Below the pieces are notes generated by a model, which was not told where the DNA came from, ran no database searches, and was given only the letters and a program-made list of their open reading frames with translations. This document shows, one piece after another, positions 1 to 11,620 of a stretch of DNA of 64,000 nt. The stretch comes from Apus apus (Eukaryota > Chordata > Aves > Apodiformes > Apodidae): assembly GCF_020740795.1 (NCBI RefSeq), contig NC_067301.1:1364001-1428000 (forward strand), in the 5' to 3' direction. The first letter of the stretch is position 1. Every line of letters begins with the position of its first letter. A program made the translations under genes and the position numbers.

Positions 1-1984
1 ACAGGAAACAGTTGATTTCCCAGGAGTCCTGTAAATCCACCCCTGATGTCCTTTCAAATTCTCTGTTATTGCTGCAAAAATTTTAAACACCAGTAAGAGG
101 GTGAACTGGCTGACATGCTCATTTACCACCAGAAGAATTGTGTCCTGGGCCTGCCTCTGCAAACTGGTTCAGTGTGCTTAGCAGATACATCAAAAAAGAG
201 AGACCTCCTTGGAGGGGCTTTGGAATGCAGGACAGCACCCTGGGATCAGCCACAGGCCAACATCCCCTGCCCTTGTTTTTCCTCACCAGTGCCTCCTGGC
301 ACCCTTCCACAGCATCTTATTTTGGGGTCTCCAAACCTTCATGTGCCTTAAGGCTGGGAGGACCCTGGTGAAGGGCTGTAGGGCACTTGTGTGCTGTGCA
401 TTCCTTCTCATGACAGCGTGCCATAAATCCTTGCTAGGCATGCAGCAATCCAGCCAAGGGAACTCTAATGCCATAGAATTTATTTTATTTTATTCTGTTT
501 ATTTTAAGTCGACTAATTTTATACTAAATTAGGTCTGATGCTGTTCTGGGTATTTTGCCAACTTTTAGATTGAGCCACCCAAGAAGAGAAGGCCAGGTCC
601 CATCCCACAGGGAGATGCCACCTTCATTTAGCTGCAAATCTGCTAAAGACACATCCAGAATCAGGAGAGGATACCATGGAGAGTTATTTTTTTTTGTTTA
701 AAAATCTACTGATTCTCTGGGTGCTTTGTGATCCATAATTAAGAGGCACTGCAGCTGTCATCAGCACAGTAGCACATCAAAACAGGAAAACATGATTTTC
801 ACAATTCAAACCCTACATTTCCTCAGTGCAGGGAATCTGGGTTCAATTTGCAGTCCTGCTACAGACACACCACCTTGCTCCACTCAAGTCCCCCTGTGCC
901 TCAGCTCACCAAGGATGTGTGCACAGCTTGCTTTGTTGACCAAGTAACTATCTAAACTGCAGGATAACATCATGGCAACTATTTTCCACAATAAGGGTCT
1001 CTTGACATAAATGCCTCACCATGACATTAAAAATGGCAGTGTTGAGAAACTGACAACCAGCATGTGATTCTTGAGGAGTCACAGAGAGTGGAGGTTACAG
1101 TGTTCACACATGGACTTGGTTTGCTCTCAGGCCAAGAAACTAATTTTTCAAAATCAAAAATGGCTTTTTCTTCATGTGTGTTAAAGCATTATCAGTTTTT
1201 AGCTGCATTCTTCATTTCTTTCAATAAACAAGAAAGAACAAAATATAGATTTAAATCCACAGTTGTCTCAACATTTTTGTCTGCATGCTTTCCTCTCTGT
1301 ATGTCACCTCCATTGAAAAATTTCTGTGCATGGGAGCAGTGCACTGTGCTGCTTTCCACAGCAGAACCAGCAAGCCAGAAGCACTCCTCACCAAGGAATA
1401 AACTCCCTTTCCATGCATCAGACCAATATCCTTCCTGAGAGGATGACAAGCACCTACTGCACTTCTGTGCTTGGGAAAGAGATGCTTTTAAGCCCAGCTT
1501 TCACAGCCAATGCTTTAGGTTCAGTAAACCCAAGTGAACAAGAAAAATGTTTTTTGCCCTCTCCATGTTACTGTCATTTGATGGAGATGGCAGCAGATCT
1601 CTGAATTCAGGGGTCCTTGAGTGCAGCTTGAATTCTGGCCCTGGAGCCAGCTGCTTCTGCCATTAAGTCCAGCCAGGCTCCATCCTCCTTGCTGGAGTTT
1701 AAGAACACAAAACACATTTTACCCAACAGGTCCCATTTACCAAATCCAAGCCATGCATGACTTTACTACGTGAACAGCCGATTCTTATGTTTCTTCATCA
1801 AGGAGTTTTTCTTCCTGCTTTCTCAGCTGTACAGTGTCTCTGCTTTTTTTTTTTGGCTTGAGGTCTCTGCCTAATTATCTGTAACCTTCTGTTCGAAGAT
1901 CGCTGTCCTGGCCTGATAAAAACCAGTAACTTTGAAAACAAACTGGGTCTTAATTTTCCTTGACAGCCCTTCTTTAAACATGTG
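1..1984. other. Intergenic, no gene recognised
   Basis: No coding exon is supported here. The open frames are at most about 125 codons, overlap on both strands, and resemble no protein family I know. A short AT-rich low-complexity stretch built of ATTTT units lies near 477-532, and an interrupted T-rich run lies near 686-696. The rest is unique sequence of average composition. Confidence 0.6.
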
Positions 1985-2225
1985 GGCAAAGCCCTGGCTT
2001 AATTAAATGCACATTCGTATTCCAAACAAATTAAGTACAATTAAGGACTCTGAGTTATGGGTATCTATCACTCGGCGATGTTTTTGTAAAAATTACCACA
2101 TTTAGATCAAACACAGAGGACCCTTTACTTAATTGCTTCATTAGGGCCCGATGCAATAGGCTTCATAAATACAGGGTCTGATGTCTCTCTGGGAATTGCC
2201 CAAAAGACGGCTCTTAAAGTAATTG
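1985..2225. promoter_or_regulatory. Candidate conserved non-coding element (homeodomain-motif rich)
   Basis: This unique block is dense in TAATT/AATTA cores (TTAATTAAAT, AAATTAAG, ACAATTAAGG, TTAATTGCTTCATTAG, GTAATTGC) spread over about 240 bp, with few simple repeats and no open frame of note. Such composition is typical of developmental enhancers bound by homeodomain factors. Conservation itself cannot be seen from one sequence, so the call rests on motif density only. It could also be ordinary AT-rich DNA. Confidence 0.35.
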
Positions 2226-5200
2226 CTTCCACATTTCTCCCCGTGCAACCTTCATGTGCTCACTGATGGAAATGGGATGGCTCTCAGACAGGGCACTGAC
2301 TGGGGGTCCCCTCTTGTCTTCCAGCATCATGACTCTTCACAGCTCTCAGCAGCAGGGAGGTTTGGGCCCTGGTCATGGCCTGTTCTCTTCCTAGGAGGAG
2401 CTGGACAGTCCAGACAGGACCAGGCTGCCTGCAGGGAGCTGGTGGCACAGTGCTTTTCTCATTTGTCACCTCTAGATCCCACAGGCTGTGGTAAACAGGA
2501 TGCTTTGGGATTTGTTTTTCCAGGAGTTGCTTGGAATCAATAATGAACTCTAAGAAAACATTAGATAGGTGTGTCTGCAGAACATCACACAGATATGCCT
2601 GCAGGTCTTTTTCTAGTTTTATCCCTTTAGCTTTTACACATGCAGTTATTATGACCCTTTAAAAAGAAAGCCTGTTTTCAATGGTGGCTTTAGCTGAGGA
2701 CAACTTACTTCTGATTCAATTAGCCTTCCTTCAGACACACCTAGAGAGAGGATTCCAGTTAGAGGGAGTCCAGACCTAATCCTTGGTCAGAGTAATGCTA
2801 CTCAGTGCAGCTGTGCAGTGTGGACACAGAGGGACCGGGGCACAGTTTCTTCTGATGAGATGTAGAAAGAGCAGCAAAAGAAGAGCTGCTGTTCCTTCCC
2901 TTTTTGCATTTGTTTTCTGGCTTACCTGACAGACTCAGGAGTTCTGGAAGCCAAAATAACTGGCGTGCACCCAGAAGCAACAATAAAGATTGTAGCAGAG
3001 CCCAGAGGTAGAGGGAGCCACTTTGACAGAACAATGAGAAATGGCATGTCATTCTCAAATGAAATGTTTGCACCATTTTTGTAGTTTTGTTAAAATATTC
3101 CTGTTTGTTACTATGAAAAAAGTGTAACTAAAAGGTTTTCCTTTACAACTATTTATATTCCAGCTGCCTTTTTTTTTTTCTTTTTCTTTTTAATTTGCTC
3201 TTGAAAATAAGACAGGGAACAGAAAAATAGAAAGAAACAAAAGAGAAAAAGAAATCCATCTGCCCCGAGAAACAACAAGGTAAAATGAGGTACATCTCCA
3301 TATTGCCCTGCTGAAGGTAACTCAAAATAATACAGAACAGAGTTTTCCATGTCCTGTTCTCTCCAGCTGTCTAGCCTCACGGCTGGAGATATTCCCTTTC
3401 CACAAACAGGGTGGAGACATCATTCTCCTGACATCTGAAGCAGGTTCTAGAGGTTGGTAGGTCAGCTGTCTCACACCACTGCACCACCATCATGGACCCA
3501 ATTGTAACTTACTGTCTGACCAGCACCCTCTGAGCCACCTAAGCCTCTAGATCTGCTGAGCTGCAGACTTACTCTGCAGATAAAAGCAGGATAAAGAATT
3601 CAGCAGTCATGAAGAATGTGCTAACAGCTCTGCTGTGAAACAGGAGACAGCCTGGTTTCCACAAGCCATAAAAGTCCATCAACCTCCAGTGGCCAAAGAA
3701 ACAGAGCTGCTTATTTCCTGACTGCTTCATTCTCCAGACCAATTTTCCTCAATGCTCAAGCAAAAAAAAAATGAACGGCAGATTGTCCAGTTCATGACTG
3801 GATGGCTGGCAACAGAAATCCTATTTCCAAACTGACCCCTGCTTTCCAGCATGGCATTCATTAATTCCACAGTCTCACATTTCTAGGAAGATGTCAGTCA
3901 TGTATGTGATTTTTCTATCAGCTATTAATGCCAGATCACAAGGTGAGAAAGCAGGGGTTTTAATCTCAAGACCCTCAGGAGATGGAGCTGCATACATTTG
4001 GTGTGAGCCATGTGTCTGGAAATGTCAAGGACAAATATTTTTAAAGTAAGGAGTGTTCATATCCACGTGTAATCTGAAGTACTACAGAGGTGATCCAAAA
4101 CACAGCTCCTTTCTCCTTGCTACGATTGTTTGGCTGTAGCAAACACACAGCTGCTGCTTCCCAGGAAATTCAGTTTAGATCATCTAACCAGGCACCTATG
4201 AATTTAGGAATTTGCATATTTATCCTGAGTGACATTTTAAGAATCTCCTAAAGGCTGTGCCCATGGCAGAGTGTTTAGTTTTCTATCTGTAGAAAGAAAA
4301 AGTTTTACTCTAGGAATAGTAAAAGTTCCCTATGTGTCAAAAAATTGTTTCTTCCTTCATTCTAAACAAACACAAGATTAGTTCCTCACTGCTGTATTTC
4401 TTGTCATTCCTCATTACATTATTTTCCCATGGTCTGCAAAATCAGGCACTGAATTTATTACAAAGTCCCTGGGTTTAGACCTAATTACAGATTCCACCTT
4501 CCTAAGAAATGCACGAAATCCCCTTTTCTTTCCATCCTTAGCTCAACTAAATGATAACTATGAGTTTGATTATAATCCAGGTGTCAGACAGCATATAAAC
4601 ATGCTACTGCTGCTGGAACAGGAGTAACTACATTACTGAGAAGTATACAGAAACCCCATTAAAACACCATTTATGCGCATATATTTCTAACATAACATTA
4701 AAGAAATAGTACTGAGCTTCACTTTTTCTTTTACAAGCTCCACTGAAATTCTCACACTGTGAAAGGTTCCCTCAAAACTGCCGTGTCAGAAAAGTAGAAA
4801 ATTCTCAATTTTTTTGGTAAATTATGGCCTTGCTGGTAATCAGCTAAAGAGATGCCACTCTAGAGTGGGAAGAGATCCTGACCCTCAGGGAGGAACGGGT
4901 GCCTGCCACAGGACAGCTGCAATGGCAGACTGCAGCATTCCCACCCCTGGGAATCTGAGTGGGAGAAACACCTCTTCTGTCCAACCACAGAAGCCCCTCT
5001 GCCTCCACAGCCTCACCAACAGCTGAGAAAAACACTGGCATGACACCTATTTCACACACCATTGCCCACTGCTGCAACCAAGGAATGCTATTTAACTAAC
5101 GAGTGTTGCAAATAGTTACTCATTTGCCCTTCACATGCTGTCACCAACCTTCTTTCCACGGGCCTGCTTGCTTATAATCATTCAAGTTCAAGACTAAAGG

Positions 5201-5639
5201 GTGTAAAAATTGTCAGCCTTCCCACTGATGTGAGCCAGGTGTGTGCCTTTGTGTGTTACCACGTAAAAAGTGAGGCAGGGAAATCTGAGGCAACAGTGAT
5301 GATGGGCACCCTTTGGAAAAGTTTTCCTAGATAGCTGCTCCACTGCTTGAAATATAGAACTGAGTCTGCTTTTAGCTGCTAACTGCCACATAACGTATTA
5401 TCCTACTTACTGCATACAGTTACAAACATCTTGTATCTGGGAGCAACAAGGGAGAAGGCTCCTTTATCAAGTCAATCTCAGATCCCATTATGTTCCTCTA
5501 CAACAGTTTCTGTAAACATTCAGCAATTTCCAGTGTCTGAGCCGTGCAGCTGAAGAGGTGCATAAACAGGCTCCACTGAAATGTGAAGATGACTGATAAT
5601 GTACTAACATTGAGACCCCTTGCTGGGATTATTACCCCC
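2226..5639. other. Intergenic, no gene recognised
   Basis: Nothing coding is supported. A run of 11 T at 3169-3179, followed by further T-rich sequence, explains the low-complexity lysine- or phenylalanine-rich frames in this part. The remainder is unique sequence without repeats I can name. Confidence 0.55.
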
Positions 5640-6060
5640 TGAGTGCTCCTTACAGAATGTGCCTCTTATCTCACACTGACAACGCTAATAGAATATGCAT
5701 AGCCCTATTAGCATACAAGATAATAGCACCCTGGAGGGGACAGAGCCATAAAACTTTAAGTAGAAATCAAAACAGAAGGAGGAAGAAAAAGGGAACATTG
5801 TCACAAGCCAAAAAGGAGGGGGAAAAAAAAAGGGAGCCTGAGGGCAAATTTTGCTGCAGAAAACACACATAGTCATAATTCTTGTGCTAGTCACCATGCA
5901 AATGGTAATAGTCTTTAGTCCCATGAATACTATCAGTGCCATGTTTGCTGTGAAACATTAATTGAGATAATGTGCCCCTTTCGGATGCAGCAGGGAGTCG
6001 TATGTCAAATTGTACCACAACAAAATTATGGCAACATCTGCAAGAAACACACAGCAGCAA
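5640..6060. promoter_or_regulatory. Candidate conserved non-coding element with POU octamer
   Basis: Two neighbouring blocks carry regulatory-type motifs. The first (about 5650-5730) has GCTAATAGAATATGCATAG and ATTAGCATACAAGATAATAG. The second (about 5870-6060) has a perfect octamer ATGCAAAT at 5896-5903 followed by TAATAG, TTAATTGAGATAAT and AAAATTATGGC. A purine-rich simple stretch (5770-5840) separates them. Motif clustering suggests an enhancer, but this is inference and has not been tested by alignment. Confidence 0.35.
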
Positions 6061-8199
6061 TTGGGGTACCTTGCCTTGGGTAGGTCCAACTGGGTCTTCG
6101 CCTTTGCAGATGGAGTCTGTGGAAGAGCTGGAGCCTGCAAGGGGAGGAAGCAGCTGTTCCTTCAGACCACACGTGTGTCTACCTGTCGCTTACCTCTTCT
6201 CAGCTGCTGCACTCTTCAAAGCTTTGCAGGTTGGATGTGTTATCTCTTGACCCTCCTTCAGTCACGGGATTAAACCTCCAGCAGTTCCCTGAATGCCAAA
6301 GCCTTTCTCCAGTCACGTCTGCCTGCTGCATTCACATTTGTTCCATGTAGCCATCCATTGTCCCAGACCTTTCACTGCTCACCCATGGCTGGCAGACAGC
6401 CACGCATTCATATGCTTTCCATCCTGCAGCAATAGCCAAAGTAAATCTTTCAGCGCTTGGCACAAGAGTGTGAACTCAATAAAAAAGGCTTCAAACAAGT
6501 TTGAGATGGCTTGTCTCTAAACAAACGAAGAACAGCGAGGTTTTTAATGCTCATTGTGGGTCAGTTCCTGCCTACAGCTAAATCCAGATAACCCCCCGCA
6601 GCACTGACGACCCCGCCTGGTGAAACAGTCACCTGTCAAGTGGGCATGAAAATATCCACACATGGAGGGCTTGGAGGGAAGTGACCTGCTTCTTACCAGG
6701 AGCTTCAACAGGGGCAATCAAAGGTCCTTGTTGTTGTCTTTGTGAGATCTGAAACTTCCCAATCTGAGAGCTGAATGCCCAGGACCCCGGGGGAATCGCT
6801 CCTGAGCCCAGGACGCCTTTTCCTTTACAGAAAGATGGTGTCAGGAGGTAACAAGCACGGGATCCCTGTGGTGCATTTTGAAGCATCATGCAAAGTTTTC
6901 TGGGATTCCTCCTAGCATTCACTGTGGTTTCTATAGAGCTAAACTCTTTGTGAAGAGGCTTTGTGTTGCAAAGTTTTGCAGCTTGTGGGAGTCTGCCTCA
7001 CTTCATTTTGGTTGATGGTACTTTATGCTGAGGGTTTCAGCAATTAGGACACAGTTGGAAAAGGCTCTGGTAAAGAAAAACCAGCCATTTTGGAAAAGGA
7101 GAGTGAAGATTAGAGGAATGATTCCTAAATGTACCTCTGTGTGTCCAGGGGTTTATGCATGCATCCATCCTCTGCATCCACTCTATCACAGGCAGAACAG
7201 CTCATCTCAAAACCAGACAGATTTCAGAGACTGCTGAAGTATGTTGTTTAATGTTCTTCTGCAGTTGATACAAATGCTGGAATCATTTCTTCTTTCTTCC
7301 TGGAACAACAACAAAAACCAGTATATGTAGTGTAGGAATGAACATTCCCTTGTGTGAATCAGAGATGTACCATTCCATAGGTTAGCTCCACCCTGATTTT
7401 TCAAACTCTGACTCTCTAACTAGTCTTATTATCTGGAATTAAACAAGGAAATGCTGCTTCCACAAAGAGGCATCCCAGCATTGGGTAAGGCTAATTAAAT
7501 GCCTGGGTACCCACACCTGAAGAACCAGCACTTAGTGAACAGCTTCTACATCTGGGGGCAAATGGGATGTCTGAGGGTGTCTCCAGGACCCCAACTGATG
7601 GCTCCTGTCACTCAAGCACAGCCAACAGCTCTCACTGAAGGTTGGTCAATGCTTGGTGTACCTGGGAGGAGGCTTTTGCACACTGCTGCCCACACCATTT
7701 ACCCAGTTTCAATTGCTCTCTGCATGCCAAAAAAAAAAAAAAAAAAAAATTAAAGATCCAAAAATGTGGCAAAAAAAACTTTACAAATGCTAAACTACGA
7801 CCCTGAAAATGGAGAAAAGTTTATGCACTTTTAGATGAAAGTGATTTACCTCCTTTGCAGCTTCTGTCTGTAACCTTTTGCTAAATCTCCTTTCATGTCT
7901 GCCTGTAGTGAGGCCCAGCCCCTGTGTTTGGATCTTGCTGTGCTCACTGAATCATGCAGGGCACCTAAACACAGACTCTTTCTGAAGGTTTAGCCTACCA
8001 GTGTTAAGGCTTTGCTTCCTGGCTACAACAGCAGACAACCTCCTAGTAGAAAAATTGTTAGTTGTGTATTACTTACAAATTTCTCCAGAGCAGAGAGGTG
8101 CTCCAGCCCAGCCAGGCTCTGGTATGAGGAGCAGTCTGCAGGCACTTCAGAAAGACAAACTGGGAGAGACAGGATTATCAGCCAGCTCATTTCAACAGC
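6061..8199. other. Intergenic, no gene recognised
   Basis: No coding exon is supported. A 21-base A run lies at 7729-7749. It follows unique sequence that I do not recognise as a retrotransposon body, so it may be a simple expansion rather than a retroposon tail. The rest is unremarkable. Confidence 0.55.
7729..7749. repeat. Poly-A mononucleotide run (21 A)
   Basis: An uninterrupted run of 21 adenines is visible. I looked for a LINE or SINE body immediately 5' and a target-site duplication around it and saw neither, so it is called as a simple repeat. Confidence 0.9.
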
Positions 8200-8620
8200 A
8201 GTCATTTAATGCACAAGTAATTATGCCAGCATAAATAAGTATCTATTTTCCCTGTACTGAGGCATAACTTTTATTTAGCAGACATTATCTCCAAGGATCC
8301 CTAACAGCCCAGGACACAAAGTAATACAGTGCAGTCTGGATGCTGTTATGTATTTATTAAGTTGTATCAGGGCCCATTTAGTAGCAGCTCTGCAGTTTAT
8401 CACGTAAATATCCAATGCCAAATACAAAAGAGAAGAAAATAGCAACATAAAAAATTTATCTTTGGGGGGAGGAGAGGGAGAAAGGGAGAGAGAATGGAGC
8501 TGATAATGTGATTGTGCCTTCAGCAATAGTGGCTAATATCCTTTTGCAAGGGGCGCGGTGTAAAAATATTCCAGAGCTGGGGGAGGAGAAGAGAAGAGAG
8601 GGGAGCTGAGCTGTTGTTTG
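8200..8620. promoter_or_regulatory. Candidate conserved non-coding element flanked by purine-rich tract
   Basis: About 8200-8440 is unique AT-rich sequence with AAGTAATTATG, ATAAATAAG, TTTATTTAGC, TTTATTAAGTTG and TTTATCACG motifs. It is followed by a strongly purine-biased tract (about 8460-8615) with runs such as GGGGGGAGGAGAGGG and GGGGGAGGAGAAGAG. The combination is compatible with an enhancer next to a nuclease-sensitive purine tract. No coding potential is seen. Confidence 0.3.
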
Positions 8621-10584
8621 TTTGTTTTAAAGTGTATTCTGGTTTCAGGCTAGGTCAGCGGGTGGCCAGACTGAGAAAATGAGTCCCCCGGGCTGTAATA
8701 ATTGTAACTGTCAGGGAAAAAAAGTCAAGGTCTTAGATAGCAGTGGTCTGCTCTGACTTCTGACCATGGAGAAATATATATGAAAACTATTGCCTGGGGC
8801 ACTATGGGAAGAAACCAAAAGGTTTTAACTCATGGTGGCTTGTGCTTACGAATTGGAAAACTCATTTTGCACCTTGGTGGTTTGTATCTTTAGGATTAGT
8901 TTCATTTGCAGTACAAATGAAGCTAGAGGAATTCCTTTTCCTTATGCCTAAATCTGAACACCTATTACTAGGCTAGCTTTGCATTTCTGAGTCCCAAACA
9001 GCAGGGAGGCTCATAACTGATCTTTTAACAGTGGATATTCACAAGGAGAGCCTGAATTTGATTATCTCTTGCAGTGCACTCATTATTTACCTGAGCAGTC
9101 CATAGCTGCCTGCAATGGATAAATCCAGAATTACACCAGGTAACTTCACTGGCTTCACCAGAAATATTCCTAATATAAAAGCAGTGCAAAAGAGAGATAA
9201 AAGGATGAAGACTTTAAACCGCACAGGATTTAACCTTGCAAACAGGGGGGTGGGGGAAGTGGGGAAGAAGGAAAAAAAGAACACATAAACCTGTTTTTTT
9301 TTTTTCGTTTCTTTTTCTTAATTACACAGCCAGGGACTGGCTAGCTAACTGGTCAGGGCTGTTGTGAATCATCAGTTTGCCCCTTTATTTAAGGAAGTAT
9401 GGGAGCTCTAAGGAAAAGTTCACTGACAAGCCTGGGCCCAAAGAGTAACATTTTGGTTGTCCACTACACAATATCAGGTGGGGAGTGTGGGTTCCTCCTT
9501 CGTCCTTCATTTTGCACCCCAAACCAAAGGGAGGGGAGACTTCCCTTCTTTTGCCAGGAGTCATCTGAGCACAGGAACAGCTGGAAAGCCATACTGTGAC
9601 ACAGCCCTGCAAGGTTTTTAGATCTTGGACTTTGTTTCTGTTTACATGGGGTGAAAATAAAAACATCTGAATACTTCGGAAAAAATCATTTGTGTCAGGT
9701 CATCTGTCCTGGAGCTTTCAGTGCTTTTGTCTTTGGCTAGTGAACAGACTCCAATGCTGAGAAGCTTCCTCATCAAAATCCATGTCCCTCTGCAAAATTT
9801 TCTGGCTTCTACTAGATCTTTTCTTTTTTCCTGTGTCATATGCTTTGTTCAAACATCCCAGCTTCTCTGATAGCCTTCTAATATGAATTAATTAGTAAAT
9901 ATAATTCCTTAAATATGAATTAATAAGGGGAATTTAAAGTATTTCTGTACCTAGGGAGCCCCAAATAAACTATATAAACATCAAACAGCAATTAATCCCA
10001 CCTTGAGGGTGATACCAGCAATAAGGTTTTGCTGGTAAGAGGATAATTATTGCTGAGATGTGATTTACTTGTTGAAAGTCACTGTAGCAGTGAGCTGGAT
10101 AACTTTTATGGGCCCCATCTGTACTTTACTCACCTTTCTTACAGCCTGTGTCTTGTGAGGGAAGTACAGCACATGTAATGGAGAAAGAGAGACAAGTCAT
10201 GTCAGTAGTAAGGAACTAATCCAGGGAACCAAGTAGTCGTACATCTGAGGAAAGAATATAGCAATGGCACTTGTGTTTCAGCCAGCATCAGATCTCAGCA
10301 ACTCACATTTCACTGTTCGATGCGTTTTACAAAGAGGCAGCAGAAATAAGAGTCATGGCTTGTGAAAGAGGGACACTAATTTAGAGCCCTCTTTAAAGTT
10401 CCTGTTCCTTTGTAACAAGGCAGTACTGAGAGGAGCGTGGCAGAAGCAGAGACTCCAACACCAAAAGGAAAGATCAGCTCCACAGGCCTGGGTTAGCTCC
10501 ACTAACAGAGCCCAGACTCTTCCCATCTTACCCTGCACTAAACCTATTACTTGGAAAAACTCTGTTTTCCAAAATGGCATCTAG
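8621..10584. other. Intergenic, no gene recognised
   Basis: No gene is supported. A G-rich segment (GGGGGGTGGGGGAAGTGGGG) lies near 9246-9265 and a T run near 9293-9305. An AT-rich part near 9880-9930 repeats the phrase ATATGAATTAAT twice about 30 bp apart (near 9880 and 9913). Confidence 0.5.
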
Positions 10585-10750
10585 TCCCAATTTAAAGATT
10601 TCAGGCACAGAAAACCTACCACTTCCATCTGACAGTTGTTCCAGCAGCTAAGGAATTCCAGTTATAAGAATAATTTACCTTATTTGAATTTGTTTCCTCA
10701 CCAGTGGTCTTGTTTTCTGCTAATGTGAGGACTTCTTCAGGTCTTCTCTG
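10585..10750 (-). mobile_element. Ancient CR1-type LINE fragment (diverged)
   Basis: Read on the + strand, this segment follows the reverse complement of an old CR1 3' region: an AATTTAAAGATTTCAGG-like phrase, then a CCTACCACTTCC phrase, then GTTGTTCCAGCAG, then CTTATTTGAATTTGT. These correspond in order to phrases shared by old CR1 copies in turtles and birds. The copy is highly diverged, has no open frame and lacks both ends, so the boundaries are approximate. The assignment is from memory of the family pattern, not a search. Confidence 0.55.
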
Positions 10751-11335
10751 CCTGTGAAGATACACACGGTGACCACATTGTACCTGATCCTCATTTTAGC
10801 AATAAATATTGGTTCTTATGGGCCCATCCCAAGTCCTGGAATGAAAAATGTGGTCACTGGGCAAGCAAAATGCACCAGGGCAACTGAAACACCTGCAACA
10901 CCTAAGGCTTTGAAGATAGGAATAGGATGCCCATGCGGCAATCTCAGCTCCTCAGGGACTTTCGTGGTTTAGCATCTTGGTGAGCCTTGGCTTGTGGATG
11001 AGCCCACCCTGAGGAGAGGCACAGGAGCTCACAGGGCTCCCCTCTCTGAGCCCCTCAGGAATGCTGGCTGGCTGCATGGAGACATTTGCAGACAGGAGAC
11101 AGAGGTCCAGCCCTACCACCCATGCTGTGGGCTCTGCTGGTGCCTGGGCAAGAAACAGAACTGTGCCAGAGCAGAGGGGCTGCAGCAGCTCTACCTGGAG
11201 CTTTGCTAATGCAGCTTGTGCCTGGGCAAGCACATGATTGTTCAAGGGATTTTCTATTTTAAGGTGAAGGTGGTAGATGCGGAAGATCTCAATGTCACTC
11301 CAAAGCAGGGAGGGAGGCTGTAAGGAGGAGGAAGG
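10751..11335. other. Intergenic, no gene recognised
   Basis: Opposing frames of 70-97 codons overlap around 10952-11245, with no domain and no splice context that would favour either strand. Nothing else is seen. Confidence 0.5.
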
Positions 11336-11620
11336 CAGAAACCTTCACAACTAATGTCAATTTTCTGCATCAAATATTTTGATAATTAAACAAAGCTGAT
11401 CAAGAGAGGAAAACAGCATGTCTCCAGAGCTCCGGAAGCAGAGGCCCATTAAATAGAAGAGTCAGAAAGTGCCAGAGGCGGCAGCCTCAGATTAATGGCA
11501 CTCCAGTAATAGATTTTCCCAGGCACAGTCACACAGGAGACAACTACTGTGTAGCCAGAGCAGCGATGAGGCCGTTAAAGCAACAGTAACATTAAATCAC
11601 CTGGTTCCACGGGGTGCGGG
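11336..11620. promoter_or_regulatory. Candidate conserved non-coding element
   Basis: This unique block contains ATTTTGATAATTAAAC, CCATTAAATAG, CAGATTAATGG, GTAATAGATTTT and ACATTAAATCACC within about 280 bp, interspersed with GC-balanced sequence. The spacing of homeodomain-type cores in non-repetitive DNA resembles an enhancer. There is no coding evidence. Confidence 0.3.

Noticed and set aside
7729-7749. Poly-A tail of a processed pseudogene or SINE
   Set aside because: No retrocopy body or target-site duplication was seen upstream of the run.
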